The position numbers and the translations under genes are program-made. Shown in pieces: positions 24,919-32,385 of a stretch of DNA of 49,684 nucleotides. Source of the DNA: Bryobacterales bacterium. GTDB taxonomy: Bacteria; Acidobacteriota; Terriglobia; Bryobacterales; Bryobacteraceae. The stretch's first letter is position 1, and each line of letters opens with the position of its first letter. The notes under the pieces were generated by a model, which was not told the DNA's origin, made no database searches, and was given only the letters and a program-made list of their open reading frames with translations. The stretch spans positions 1-49,684 of the forward strand of contig DAIDHC010000001.1 in the NCBI GenBank assembly GCA_027452065.1, given 5' to 3'.

Positions 24919-26367
24919 ATGGCCTATAGCGATCTTCGCGACTTCATCCGCGTCCTCGAAAAAAATCGCGAGTTGAAGCGCATCCCCTTCGAGGTGGACC
25001 CGTACCTGGAAATCACCGGGTTCGCCGACCGCGCCGTCAAGTCCGGCGGCCCCGCCCTGCTGTTTGAAAAGCCCAAGGGCTCCCCGGTTCCCGTTCTCAT
25101 CAACGCCTTCGCCTCCATGCGCCGCATGGAGCTCGCTCTCCAGGTCGACTCGGTTGACGAGGTCGCCGCCCGCATCTCCGAGTTTCTGCAGATGCGCATG
25201 CCCGAGGGCCTCGTCGGGAAGCTGAAAATGCTCCCGAAACTCGCCGAAATGGGCGCTTTTTTCCCAAAAATTGTCTCCAAAGGCCCCTGTAAGGACGTCA
25301 TTCTCACCGACGACTTCTCTCTCGACCGCCTGCCCATCCTCCATTGCTGGCCCGAAGACGGCGGCCGCTACATCACCCTCCCCATGGTCTTCACCCGCAA
25401 TCCGGATACCGGCAAGCGGAACTGCGGCATGTACCGGATGCAGATCTACGACGCTCGCACCACCGGCATGCACTGGCAGACCCACAAACAGGGCGCCGAG
25501 CATTACCGCCGCCTCCTGGCCGAAGGCAAGCAGGCCCGCATGCCCGTCGCCGTCGCCCTGGGCGCCGACCCGGCAACGATGTATTCCGCCATCCTCCCTC
25601 TGCCCCCGGATCTCGACGAAATGATGATCGCCGGCTTTCTCCGCGGCAAGCCCGTCGAGATGGTCAAGTGCGAAACCTGCGACCTGGAAGTACCCGCTCA
25701 GGCGGAAATCGTCCTCGAAGGCTACGTCGAGCTCGGCGAGAGCCGCCGCGAGGGCCCTTTCGGCGACCACACCGGTTTTTATTCCCTCGAAGACGACTAC
25801 CCGGTCTTCCACGTCACCTGTGTGACGCATCGCGATCGGCCCATCTATCCGGCCACCATCGTCGGGCCCCCGCCGATGGAGGATTTCTTTATGGGCAAGG
25901 CCATCGAGCGCATCTTCCTGCCCCTGATGCGCCTTCAGTTGCCCGAAGTGCGCGACATCTGCCTGCCCGCCGAGGGCGTCTTCCATAACCTCATTCTCGT
26001 CTCCATCCGCAAGTCGTATCCGCTGCAGGCGCGCAAAGTGATGCACGCCATCTGGGGTCTCGGCCAGGCCATGTTCAGCAAGGTCATCGTCGTCGTTGAC
26101 GAAGATGTCGACGTGCAAAACGTTCGCGAGGTCGCCTGGCGCGCACTGAACAACATCGATCCCCAGCGCGACATCGAGTTCGTCCTCGGTCCCGTCGATT
26201 CGCTCGATCACGCCAGCCGCCTCCCGAACGCCGGTTCGAAAATGGGCATCGACGCCACCCGGAAGTGGAAGGAGGAGGGTTTCACGCGGCCCTGGCCCGG
26301 CGTCATCCGCATGGACCCCGAAGTCTCGCGGCGCGTCGAAGCGCTCTGGAAAAAGGCCGGTCTGTAA
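24919..26367 (+). CDS. UbiD family decarboxylase
   Basis: Prenylated-FMN-dependent (de)carboxylase of 482 residues, close to the usual UbiD length. N-terminal DLRDFIRVLEKNRELKRI, the cofactor-binding region GMYRMQIYD with HWQTHKQGAEHY, and the catalytic segment ESRREGPFGDHTGFYS with conserved Arg/Glu residues are characteristic. Substrates in the family include 4-hydroxybenzoate derivatives, futalosine-pathway menaquinone intermediates and aromatic acids. Neither the flavin prenyltransferase UbiX nor quinone genes occur in the window, so the role is undetermined. It diverges from fabG and ends three bases before the convergent propeller gene. Confidence 0.93.
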   Translation: MAYSDLRDFIRVLEKNRELKRIPFEVDPYLEITGFADRAVKSGGPALLFEKPKGSPVPVLINAFASMRRMELALQVDSVDEVAARISEFLQMRMPEGLVGKLKMLPKLAEMGAFFPKIVSKGPCKDVILTDDFSLDRLPILHCWPEDGGRYITLPMVFTRNPDTGKRNCGMYRMQIYDARTTGMHWQTHKQGAEHYRRLLAEGKQARMPVAVALGADPATMYSAILPLPPDLDEMMIAGFLRGKPVEMVKCETCDLEVPAQAEIVLEGYVELGESRREGPFGDHTGFYSLEDDYPVFHVTCVTHRDRPIYPATIVGPPPMEDFFMGKAIERIFLPLMRLQLPEVRDICLPAEGVFHNLILVSIRKSYPLQARKVMHAIWGLGQAMFSKVIVVVDEDVDVQNVREVAWRALNNIDPQRDIEFVLGPVDSLDHASRLPNAGSKMGIDATRKWKEEGFTRPWPGVIRMDPEVSRRVEALWKKAGL

Positions 26368-26370
26368 AGG

Positions 26371-28701
26371 TTACTTCACGGCCATCGTTACCGTGTTCCG
26401 CCCCCCGGTAGTTCCTACCGTCACGCTCACGGGAACGGTCGCTCCCGGGCCCGCATTGGCCGGCACTTGCGCGTTCACCTGCGTCAGCCCCAGAATCAGC
26501 CCCGGCGCCGCCCCCTGGTAGGTGACCACCGCCGGCAGGCCTCCGATCGTCACCGACACCGGCAGCGCCGTCACCGGCTCGCTCGCCAGCGGCCCCAGCG
26601 CCCCGTCCGTCCCCGCCGGCGTATACAGCCCCGTGCCGGTAAGGTAGATCGACACCGTCGAGCCGCGCGCCGCCGGGTTCGCCGGCGAGTTGCGGCTCAT
26701 GCCCGGATTGTTCAGAATCGCCCCCTGCCCGCTGCCGGAGGAATCCTGCGCGAACACGGCCGGCGACACCGTCACCACCGCCAGCTTGGCCGTATAAGAC
26801 GAGCCGTCCGCCGCCGTCACCGTCATCTCCGTCGTGCCCTTCCCCGCCACTTCAAACGGAACCACCGCGTTCACTTGCCCCGCCGCCGCGTACAGCAACG
26901 GCGCCGCAACGCCGTCGAAGCTCACCTTCACTCCGCCCAGGCTCGTGCCGAACAGCCCTCCCGTGGGCGCCGCCGCCACAGGCGCCGCCGGACCGATTCC
27001 GTACCCGAAGATCGTAATCAGCTCTCCCGGGGCCACCGGCCCGCTGCCGAAGCTGGCCGCGCTCACCACCGTCGCGATTCCCGGCACGCTCGCCAGCAGT
27101 CCGTACACCGCCACCTGCCCAGAACCCGTCGGCGCATACACCTTGCCGTTCGCCACCGTCGGATTAGCAAATTTCGTAAACTGCCCGAGCGTGTCGCGCG
27201 CGCCGCTCTGGTCGCTGTTCCACAACTCCGTCGCCACATTGTCGGCCGAAAACGCGTGCAGCGTTCCGGGCGACGGCGCATTGCCGTTCGCCGCCGAGGT
27301 CGCCCACAAAATCCCGGTGCCCGGCGCCCCGCCGTTGGACGACACGGTCATGCCGCTGAACGGCATCGCATTCTGAGCCGTTGAGTTCACCGCTGCCGGC
27401 GTCGTCTCGAACTTCCCGTTGCTGAACCGGTAGGATCGCAGCGTCTCCGTATACGGCCATACGTACAGCATCGGTCCGCCGGGATTATCCCAATACGCGG
27501 TATTGAAGACGAAAAACCCTTCGTAGCGTCCCGCCTGGCTGATCGTCGGGTCCACCACCGGAAAGCTCTGCACCGTCTGGGTGTCCGAGGCCACCTCCTC
27601 GCCCAGGTTCCCCCGGTCAAGCAAAAACAGCTCCCCCTCCTTGCCCACCGCGTAAAGCAGGTTCGTCCGCGGCATCAGCACCGGCCCGCTCGACCCCAGG
27701 TCCGTGTCATTGTCGTTCAAATCCACGAACTCACTGGGCGTGAACCAGTCCGCCGTGGCCGGGTTCCCGTTCGAGGTCAGCCGCAGCACGCTCTCCCCCC
27801 AGGCCGGACGGTTGGGATTGTAGGTCCCGTTCCCCGTCGAAAGGTAGATGTCCTGCCCGTCGCTGGCCAGGCCGCGTCCGCCCGCCCAGATCGACGCTCC
27901 CCCATCGCTCGGCGTCGTGCAGAACACCGAGGTCTGCTGCTGGACGTTGGCCGCGTTGTATCCCAAAACCCACCCGTGCCATGGCCCGTAGTCGCCATGG
28001 GACCCGAACCCTACGTACACCGTTCCGTTCAACAACAGCAGCGCCGGCCGCTGCAAATGGTCTCCCGGCACAAACGCCAGTTGCCCATTCACCGGCGTGT
28101 CCTTGCCGCCCCAGCCCGTCCCGGTCACCGTCGCCTCGATGGCTGCCGGCCCATTCATCTTCTCGGCGCCCGTTGCCAGGTCGAGTGCATGCAGCGTATA
28201 TGCGTAGCTGCCGCCCGATCCCGTGTAGGTGACCGCATACAGCGTTTGCGTCGCCGCGTCGATTACCGGCGTGCTCAGAATTCCGATCTCGTTCAGAATG
28301 TCGCTGAACGGCCCCACCACCGGATCGACAAAGTCCGCCGGGTTCACCGGCGAGCCCAGGTGCGCCGACCACAGCGGCGCCGTCCCGGTGCGCGCATCCG
28401 CGTCAAAAGCGTACACGCTGTCGTGCATTGTCGCGATAAACACCACGTTCAGCGTCCCTTTGCCCGGAATCGCCAGCGCCGGCACATAGAGCGGCTGGGC
28501 GTACACCTCGCCATCCACCGAATAGCCGAACACCTTGCCGAACTGGCGCGGGTTGACGTTATCCCCCGTCAGAATCCCCTCGTTGAGATCCCCATTGGTG
28601 CGCTCCGGGCCGTAGTTGGCCGTCAGAACGCTCTGGCCGGCCGCACCAAGAGCCCCGGCCAATAAAAGGGCAAGGAAGAAAAAGCGTTTCCTCATAGACA
28701 T
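26371..28701 (-). CDS. Secreted PQQ-like beta-propeller protein with C-terminal TIGR03437 domain
   Basis: A 776-residue exported protein. Signal peptide about 1-22, then about 500 residues of propeller blades with PQQ-like repeats (YAQPLYVPALAIPGKGTLNV, NTLYAVTYTGSG-like, NLLYAVGKEGELFLLDRG). The C-terminal ~235 residues start AASFGSGPVAPGELITIFG and contain VSFDGVAAPLLYAAAGQVNAVV and VSIYLTGTGLYTP. This is the TIGR03437 domain, found mainly in Solibacter-type Acidobacteria and probably an outer-surface or adhesion module. Either of two ATGs (28701, 28695) may be used; no Shine-Dalgarno is visible. Confidence 0.88.
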   Translation of the reverse strand: MSMRKRFFFLALLLAGALGAAGQSVLTANYGPERTNGDLNEGILTGDNVNPRQFGKVFGYSVDGEVYAQPLYVPALAIPGKGTLNVVFIATMHDSVYAFDADARTGTAPLWSAHLGSPVNPADFVDPVVGPFSDILNEIGILSTPVIDAATQTLYAVTYTGSGGSYAYTLHALDLATGAEKMNGPAAIEATVTGTGWGGKDTPVNGQLAFVPGDHLQRPALLLLNGTVYVGFGSHGDYGPWHGWVLGYNAANVQQQTSVFCTTPSDGGASIWAGGRGLASDGQDIYLSTGNGTYNPNRPAWGESVLRLTSNGNPATADWFTPSEFVDLNDNDTDLGSSGPVLMPRTNLLYAVGKEGELFLLDRGNLGEEVASDTQTVQSFPVVDPTISQAGRYEGFFVFNTAYWDNPGGPMLYVWPYTETLRSYRFSNGKFETTPAAVNSTAQNAMPFSGMTVSSNGGAPGTGILWATSAANGNAPSPGTLHAFSADNVATELWNSDQSGARDTLGQFTKFANPTVANGKVYAPTGSGQVAVYGLLASVPGIATVVSAASFGSGPVAPGELITIFGYGIGPAAPVAAAPTGGLFGTSLGGVKVSFDGVAAPLLYAAAGQVNAVVPFEVAGKGTTEMTVTAADGSSYTAKLAVVTVSPAVFAQDSSGSGQGAILNNPGMSRNSPANPAARGSTVSIYLTGTGLYTPAGTDGALGPLASEPVTALPVSVTIGGLPAVVTYQGAAPGLILGLTQVNAQVPANAGPGATVPVSVTVGTTGGRNTVTMAVK

Positions 28702-28883
28702 GACATTGGGAGTGAAGAGAACATGGATTTCGCTGCTTCGAGCCGGAATTCCTCAGGGTAACCCGCGATGCCCCCGCAATGCACATCGGCTTGGGAGGAA
28801 CCCGGGGCGCAGCCATCGTCCCCGCAGCCCGGCAGCTCAGAGTGCCTCTCCAAACCGGCAATGCTAAAATAGTTATCTGGTAC
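28702..28883. other. Divergent leader region before tRNA-His
   Basis: Contains a possible -10 TAAAAT for the tRNA at 28864-28869, 15 bases before the mature tRNA. Read on the minus strand it is the leader of the propeller gene, with several short inverted repeats (CGGGG/CCCCG, CGATG/CATCG). I could not match it to a known riboswitch. Confidence 0.4.
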
Positions 28884-28961
28884 GGCGGCTGTAGCTCAGT
28901 TGGTAGTAGCGCCAGATTGTGGTTCTGGATGTCGTGGGTTCAAATCCCACCAGCCGCCCCA
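28884..28961 (+). tRNA. tRNA-His (GTG)
   Basis: Cloverleaf drawn by hand. G-1 at 28884 pairs with C73 (28958), the histidine identity pair. Acceptor 28885-28891 (GCGGCTG) pairs with CAGCCGC (28951-28957), and CCA is encoded (28959-28961). The anticodon stem is CCAGA/TCTGG with loop TTGTGGT and anticodon GTG at 28919-28921. The T-arm is GTGGG-TTCAAAT-CCCAC. The D-arm is odd: GCTC faces TAGC instead of GAGC because of an extra T, leaving three pairs and a nine-base loop. Confidence 0.95.
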
Positions 28962-29062
28962 GCCTCCCTCGGCGCATAAAAATCAGCGTTTTCACTCTGG
29001 CCCTTTTCCCCCTTCCCCTATTGGTGCCCCACCGTCTGAGCGGCGCATGAAATCCCTTGTGT

Positions 29063-29068
29063 TATCAT
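29063..29068 (+). promoter_or_regulatory. -10 box TATCAT, 10 bases before the SSS symporter ATG
   Basis: Ten bases without a Shine-Dalgarno sequence separate it from the start codon at 29079. Confidence 0.4.
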
Positions 29069-29078
29069 CCGCTCTTCC

Positions 29079-30557
29079 ATGCACCGGCTGGATTTCGCGG
29101 TCATTGCTGTCTATCTTCTGGGCATCACTTGGTTCGGCGCCCGCTTTCGCCGTACCCAGCACAACCTGCGCGATTATTTCCTCGGCGGCCGCTCGAGTCC
29201 CTGGTGGGCCATCGCCCTCTCTATCGTCTCGGCCGAAACCAGCACCCTCACCGTCATCGGCACCCCCGCCCTGGCCTTTCTGGGCAACTTCGCCTTCCTT
29301 CAGCTTGTCCTCGGCTATCTCCTCGCCCGCATCGTCATCTCCACCATCTTTCTCCCGCTCTATTTTCGCGGCGAGATCTTCACCGCCTATGAACTGATGC
29401 GCCGCCGCTTCGGCGAGCGCATCCGCCGCCTGACCGCCGGAGCCTTCCTCATCCTCCGCGCTCTGGCCGAGGGCGTTCGGGTATTCGCGTTGTCGCTCAT
29501 CGTGGCCATCGTTCTCGGCCCCCTTTACCAGCGATGGCTGAATCCGGGCGCCGCCGAACTTGCCAGCCTGCTCATGATCGTGGCCCTAACGCTTTTCTAC
29601 ACCTTCGAGGGCGGCCTCACCGCCGTCATCTGGACCGACGTCGTCCAGATGATCCTCTACGTCGCCGGAGCCGCGCTCAGCTTCGCCATCATCCTCCACC
29701 GGATCCCCGGCGGGTGGCAGGAGGCCGTCCGCACCGCCGCCGCGGCCGGCAAGTTCCACGTCTTCGACTTCCGCTTTTCCCCCTCCCTGGCCTTCTTCGC
29801 CCGTCCTTACAGCTTCTGGGGTGGCCTGATCGGCGGCTGCTTCCTCACCACCGCCAGCCACGGCACCGAACAGCTCATGGTCCAACGCCTCCTCGCCGCC
29901 GGCAGCCAGCGCGAAAGCCGGCTCGCCCTGTTCTCCAGTTGGATCGTCATCTTCTTTCAGTTCTCCCTGTTTCTGGCCATCGGAGCCCTGCTGTTTGTCT
30001 TCTATCGCGACACCGGCGCCGCCGCCCCGCAGCCGGCCGACCGCATTTATCCTCAGTTCGTCTGGAACTATCTCCCGCCGGGCGCCGCCGGCCTGGTGAT
30101 CGCCTCGATCCTCGCCGCCGGAATGTCGAATCTGTCGGCGGCCCTCAACGCCCTGGCCTCCACCACGATCATCGACTTCGTCCGTCCGGCCCTCGGTTTC
30201 CGCCTCACGGACGCCCGCGTGCTATCGCTGGCCCGTCTTGCCACGCTCGGCTGGGGCCTGCTGCTGGTCCTGATCGGCCTCCTCGCCCGCCACTGGGGTT
30301 CGGTCCTCGAAGCCGGCCTTTCCATCGCCTCTATCCTCTACGGCGGCCTTCTCGGCGTATTTCTGCTCGGCTCGCTCACTACCCGCGTCTCGGAATCCGC
30401 CGCCGTCGCCGGCATGGCCGCCGGCCTCGCCGCTACCGTAGCATTGAAACTGTTCACCCCCGTCGCTTTCACCTGGTACGTCCTGGCCGGATCGGCCGCT
30501 ACCTTCGCCACCGGCCTGTTCGCGTCACTCTTTTTCAAGGACCAGATTTCGGAATGA
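29079..30557 (+). CDS. Sodium:solute symporter (SSS family)
   Basis: A 492-residue transporter with about 13 hydrophobic segments, driven by sodium. N-terminal DFAVIAVYLLGITWFGARF and RDYFLGGRSSPWWAIALSIVSAETSTLTVIGTPALAF form the sodium-binding and unwound first-helix region typical of SSS proteins. WTDVVQMILYVAGAAL and GMSNLSAALNALASTTIIDF are further family marks. Substrate is unknown (sugars, amino acids and organic acids all occur). The stop overlaps the next permease start by four bases (ATGA), so the two transporters are co-translated. Confidence 0.92.
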   Translation: MHRLDFAVIAVYLLGITWFGARFRRTQHNLRDYFLGGRSSPWWAIALSIVSAETSTLTVIGTPALAFLGNFAFLQLVLGYLLARIVISTIFLPLYFRGEIFTAYELMRRRFGERIRRLTAGAFLILRALAEGVRVFALSLIVAIVLGPLYQRWLNPGAAELASLLMIVALTLFYTFEGGLTAVIWTDVVQMILYVAGAALSFAIILHRIPGGWQEAVRTAAAAGKFHVFDFRFSPSLAFFARPYSFWGGLIGGCFLTTASHGTEQLMVQRLLAAGSQRESRLALFSSWIVIFFQFSLFLAIGALLFVFYRDTGAAAPQPADRIYPQFVWNYLPPGAAGLVIASILAAGMSNLSAALNALASTTIIDFVRPALGFRLTDARVLSLARLATLGWGLLLVLIGLLARHWGSVLEAGLSIASILYGGLLGVFLLGSLTTRVSESAAVAGMAAGLAATVALKLFTPVAFTWYVLAGSAATFATGLFASLFFKDQISE

Positions 30558-31966
30558 CACCCTCCACCGACCGCCTGAAACGCGAACTCGGCCTCTCCAG
30601 CGCCGCCTCCATCGTCGTCGGCACCGTTATCGGCAGCGGCATCTTCCTCGTTCCCAAGACGATGGCCCTCAATGTCGGAACGCCCTGGCGTGTCTTCCTC
30701 GTCTGGATCTTCGGCGGCCTGCTGTCAATGGCCGGCGCCCTCACCTATGCCGAGCTTGCCGCCGCCATGCCCCAGGCCGGCGGCGAGTATATTTACCTTC
30801 GCGAAGCCTACGGCCCCTGGATCGCCTATCTCTACGGCTGGATGCAGCTCTGGGTGGGCAAAGCCGGCTCCATTGCCACGCTCGCCACGGGATTTTTTCT
30901 TTATCTGGCGAATTTCCACCCCGCTCTCGAAAAGGTCTGGATCGTCACTCCGCTCCCGTTCGGCGAATCCGGCCGGCCTCTCGATATTCGCTACGGCCAG
31001 CTCATGGCCATTGCGGTCATTCTTTTCCTCTCCGCCCTCAACCACTTCGGAGCGCGCCTCGGCGGCGGCGTTCAGGTGGTCGTCACCGTGGTCAAGGTAT
31101 CGCTCATTTTGGCGATTATCGCCGTGGGATTCTTCGGCGGGCAGGGCTCGGCGCCCAATTTTCACTCCTCTACGCCCGCTTTAGGCGGCTTTGCCGGATT
31201 TTTCGCCGCCCTTGTCGCCGCTTTGTGGGCCTACGATGGCTGGAACAACGTCAGCATGGTCTCCTCGGAAATCCAGAATCCCCAGCGCAATCTCCCCCTG
31301 GCCCTCATCCTCGGTACCCTCGCCGTCGTCGCCATTTACGTCACCATCAACGCCGCCTATTTCTTCGTACTCCCCACACCCGTCGTTGCCCACACTGACC
31401 GCGTGGCCAGTGAAATGGTTCGCCGCGTCCTCGGCGGCTGGGGCGCCAACGCCGTCAGCGTCGCGGCGATGATCTCCATCTTCGCCGCCCTGAATGGCTC
31501 CATCCTTACCGGCTCCCGCGTCCCTTACGCCATGGCCATCGACGGCCAGTTCTTCCGCGCCATCGGCCGCGTCCACCCCCGCTGGCACACCCCCAGCGCC
31601 TCCATCGCCCTGCTGGGCATCTGGTCCTCCATTCTCGTGCTCAGCGGCCGCTACGATCAGCTCTTCACTTACGTCATTTTCGCCAGCGCGATTTTTTATG
31701 CACTCGCCGCCTCCGCGGTCATCGTCCTTCGCCGCAAGCGGCCCGACCTCCCTAGGCCCTACCGCGTGCTGGGCTATCCCTATCTCCCCTTGATGTTTAT
31801 TGCGGCGCTTGTCTGCCTTATCCTCTCCACTCTGGTCAAATCTCCCCGCGAATCTTTTCTCGGTTTGGGCATAATCGCGGCGGGCTTGCCCCTTTATTTT
31901 CATTGGAAACACCGCCGTACCTGGGAAAACCGCCCCCCGCTGCCCCGTACTCCCGCCTGCAAGTAG
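30554..31966 (+). CDS. APC superfamily amino acid permease
   Basis: A 470-residue permease with about 12 hydrophobic segments. The first helix has SIVVGTVIGSGIFLVP with the Gly-Ser-Gly-Ile-Phe substrate-binding break, followed by GGLLSMAGALTYAELAAAMPQAGGEY, both hallmarks of the APC family (LAT-type exchanger branch). AALWAYDGWNNVSMVSSEIQNPQRNLP in helix 6 is also standard. It is coupled to the upstream symporter, which suggests uptake of related compounds. The open frame extends upstream to 29534 only as a shadow of the symporter. Confidence 0.93.
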   Translation: MTPSTDRLKRELGLSSAASIVVGTVIGSGIFLVPKTMALNVGTPWRVFLVWIFGGLLSMAGALTYAELAAAMPQAGGEYIYLREAYGPWIAYLYGWMQLWVGKAGSIATLATGFFLYLANFHPALEKVWIVTPLPFGESGRPLDIRYGQLMAIAVILFLSALNHFGARLGGGVQVVVTVVKVSLILAIIAVGFFGGQGSAPNFHSSTPALGGFAGFFAALVAALWAYDGWNNVSMVSSEIQNPQRNLPLALILGTLAVVAIYVTINAAYFFVLPTPVVAHTDRVASEMVRRVLGGWGANAVSVAAMISIFAALNGSILTGSRVPYAMAIDGQFFRAIGRVHPRWHTPSASIALLGIWSSILVLSGRYDQLFTYVIFASAIFYALAASAVIVLRRKRPDLPRPYRVLGYPYLPLMFIAALVCLILSTLVKSPRESFLGLGIIAAGLPLYFHWKHRRTWENRPPLPRTPACK

Positions 31967-31986
31967 TACCCGATTGACATAGCCCG

Positions 31987-32004
31987 TGTTCGGAATTCCG
32001 AACA
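31987..32004. promoter_or_regulatory. Perfect 18-bp palindrome, probable operator
   Basis: TGTTCGGAATTCCGAACA is its own reverse complement. It lies eight bases after a consensus -35 box TTGACA (31974-31979), over the spacer and expected -10 position, where a dimeric regulator would block or help RNA polymerase. Confidence 0.6.
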
Positions 32005-32032
32005 GCCTACTTGAATTTCATGGCGAAATGGA

Positions 32033-32056
32033 GTACAACTGCTGGTACAAGTGCTG
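32033..32056 (+). repeat. Tandem 12-bp repeat between the two palindromic sites
   Basis: GTACAACTGCTG (32033-32044) is followed directly by GTACAAGTGCTG (32045-32056), 11 of 12 identical. A further ATACAAG follows at 32059-32065. TGC-TATACA (32055-32063) resembles an extended -10 promoter. Confidence 0.75.
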
Positions 32057-32072
32057 CTATACAAGGGACCCA

Positions 32073-32090
32073 TGTTCGCGTTTCCGAACT
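32073..32090. promoter_or_regulatory. Second, imperfect copy of the palindromic site
   Basis: TGTTCGCGTTTCCGAACT matches the perfect palindrome at 14 of 18 positions and keeps both outer half-sites GTTCG and CCGAAC. The centres are 86 bases apart. It lies about where transcription from TATACA would start. Confidence 0.5.
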
Positions 32091-32133
32091 AAGGTCGCCT
32101 CGAACACGATCAAGAAGCGGAAGGGCAATTGGG

Positions 32134-32355
32134 ATGGATGTCATAAAGATGCTCGCCGAATTACGCCAGGAGCGAGAACAAATTGAAGAGGCGATTCTCA
32201 GTCTGGAGCGCCTCGCCCGGGGACGCGGCAAGCGGCGGGGCCGGCCGCCATCATGGCTTTCGGAGGTCAAACGGCGGGGGCGTCCGCCGGGAAGTAAGAA
32301 CAAATCCAAGGGCGATGCCAAAGCCCTAGTGGGCAGCAAGGCCGCCGTTGCCTAG
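32134..32355 (+). CDS. Small AT-hook-like DNA-binding protein
   Basis: A 73-residue basic protein. Residues 1-30 (MDVIKMLAELRQEREQIEEA onward) form an amphipathic, charged helix able to pair as a coiled coil. Two AT-hook-like cores follow, KRRGRPPSW and KRRGRPPGSKNK, which bind the minor groove of AT-rich DNA. Small proteins of this plan recur in Acidobacteria (from memory). The ATG at 32134 is chosen because it begins the conserved helix; frames from 32011 or 32020 would add a non-conserved leader. The upstream region holds two palindromic sites and a tandem repeat. Role unknown: nucleoid protein or small regulator. Confidence 0.7.
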   Translation: MDVIKMLAELRQEREQIEEAILSLERLARGRGKRRGRPPSWLSEVKRRGRPPGSKNKSKGDAKALVGSKAAVA

Positions 32356-32385
32356 CCGCCCCAGCCTGTCCGATCAGTTCGGGCT

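Noticed and set aside
24880-26211. 443-codon minus-strand frame under the UbiD gene
   Set aside because: Antisense shadow without domains or its own start signals.
28702-28883. Cobalamin, cyclic-di-GMP or ydaO riboswitch
   Set aside because: Isolated similar words occur but the conserved cores could not be aligned in order.
29534-30553. Upstream extension of the APC permease frame
   Set aside because: The extra 340 residues are Arg/Pro-rich shadow of the symporter; the true start overlaps the symporter stop.
31987-32004. LexA (SOS) box reading of the palindrome
   Set aside because: The half-sites are in the opposite order (GTTCG...CGAAC) to the Gram-positive-type LexA site CGAAC...GTTCG and spaced differently.
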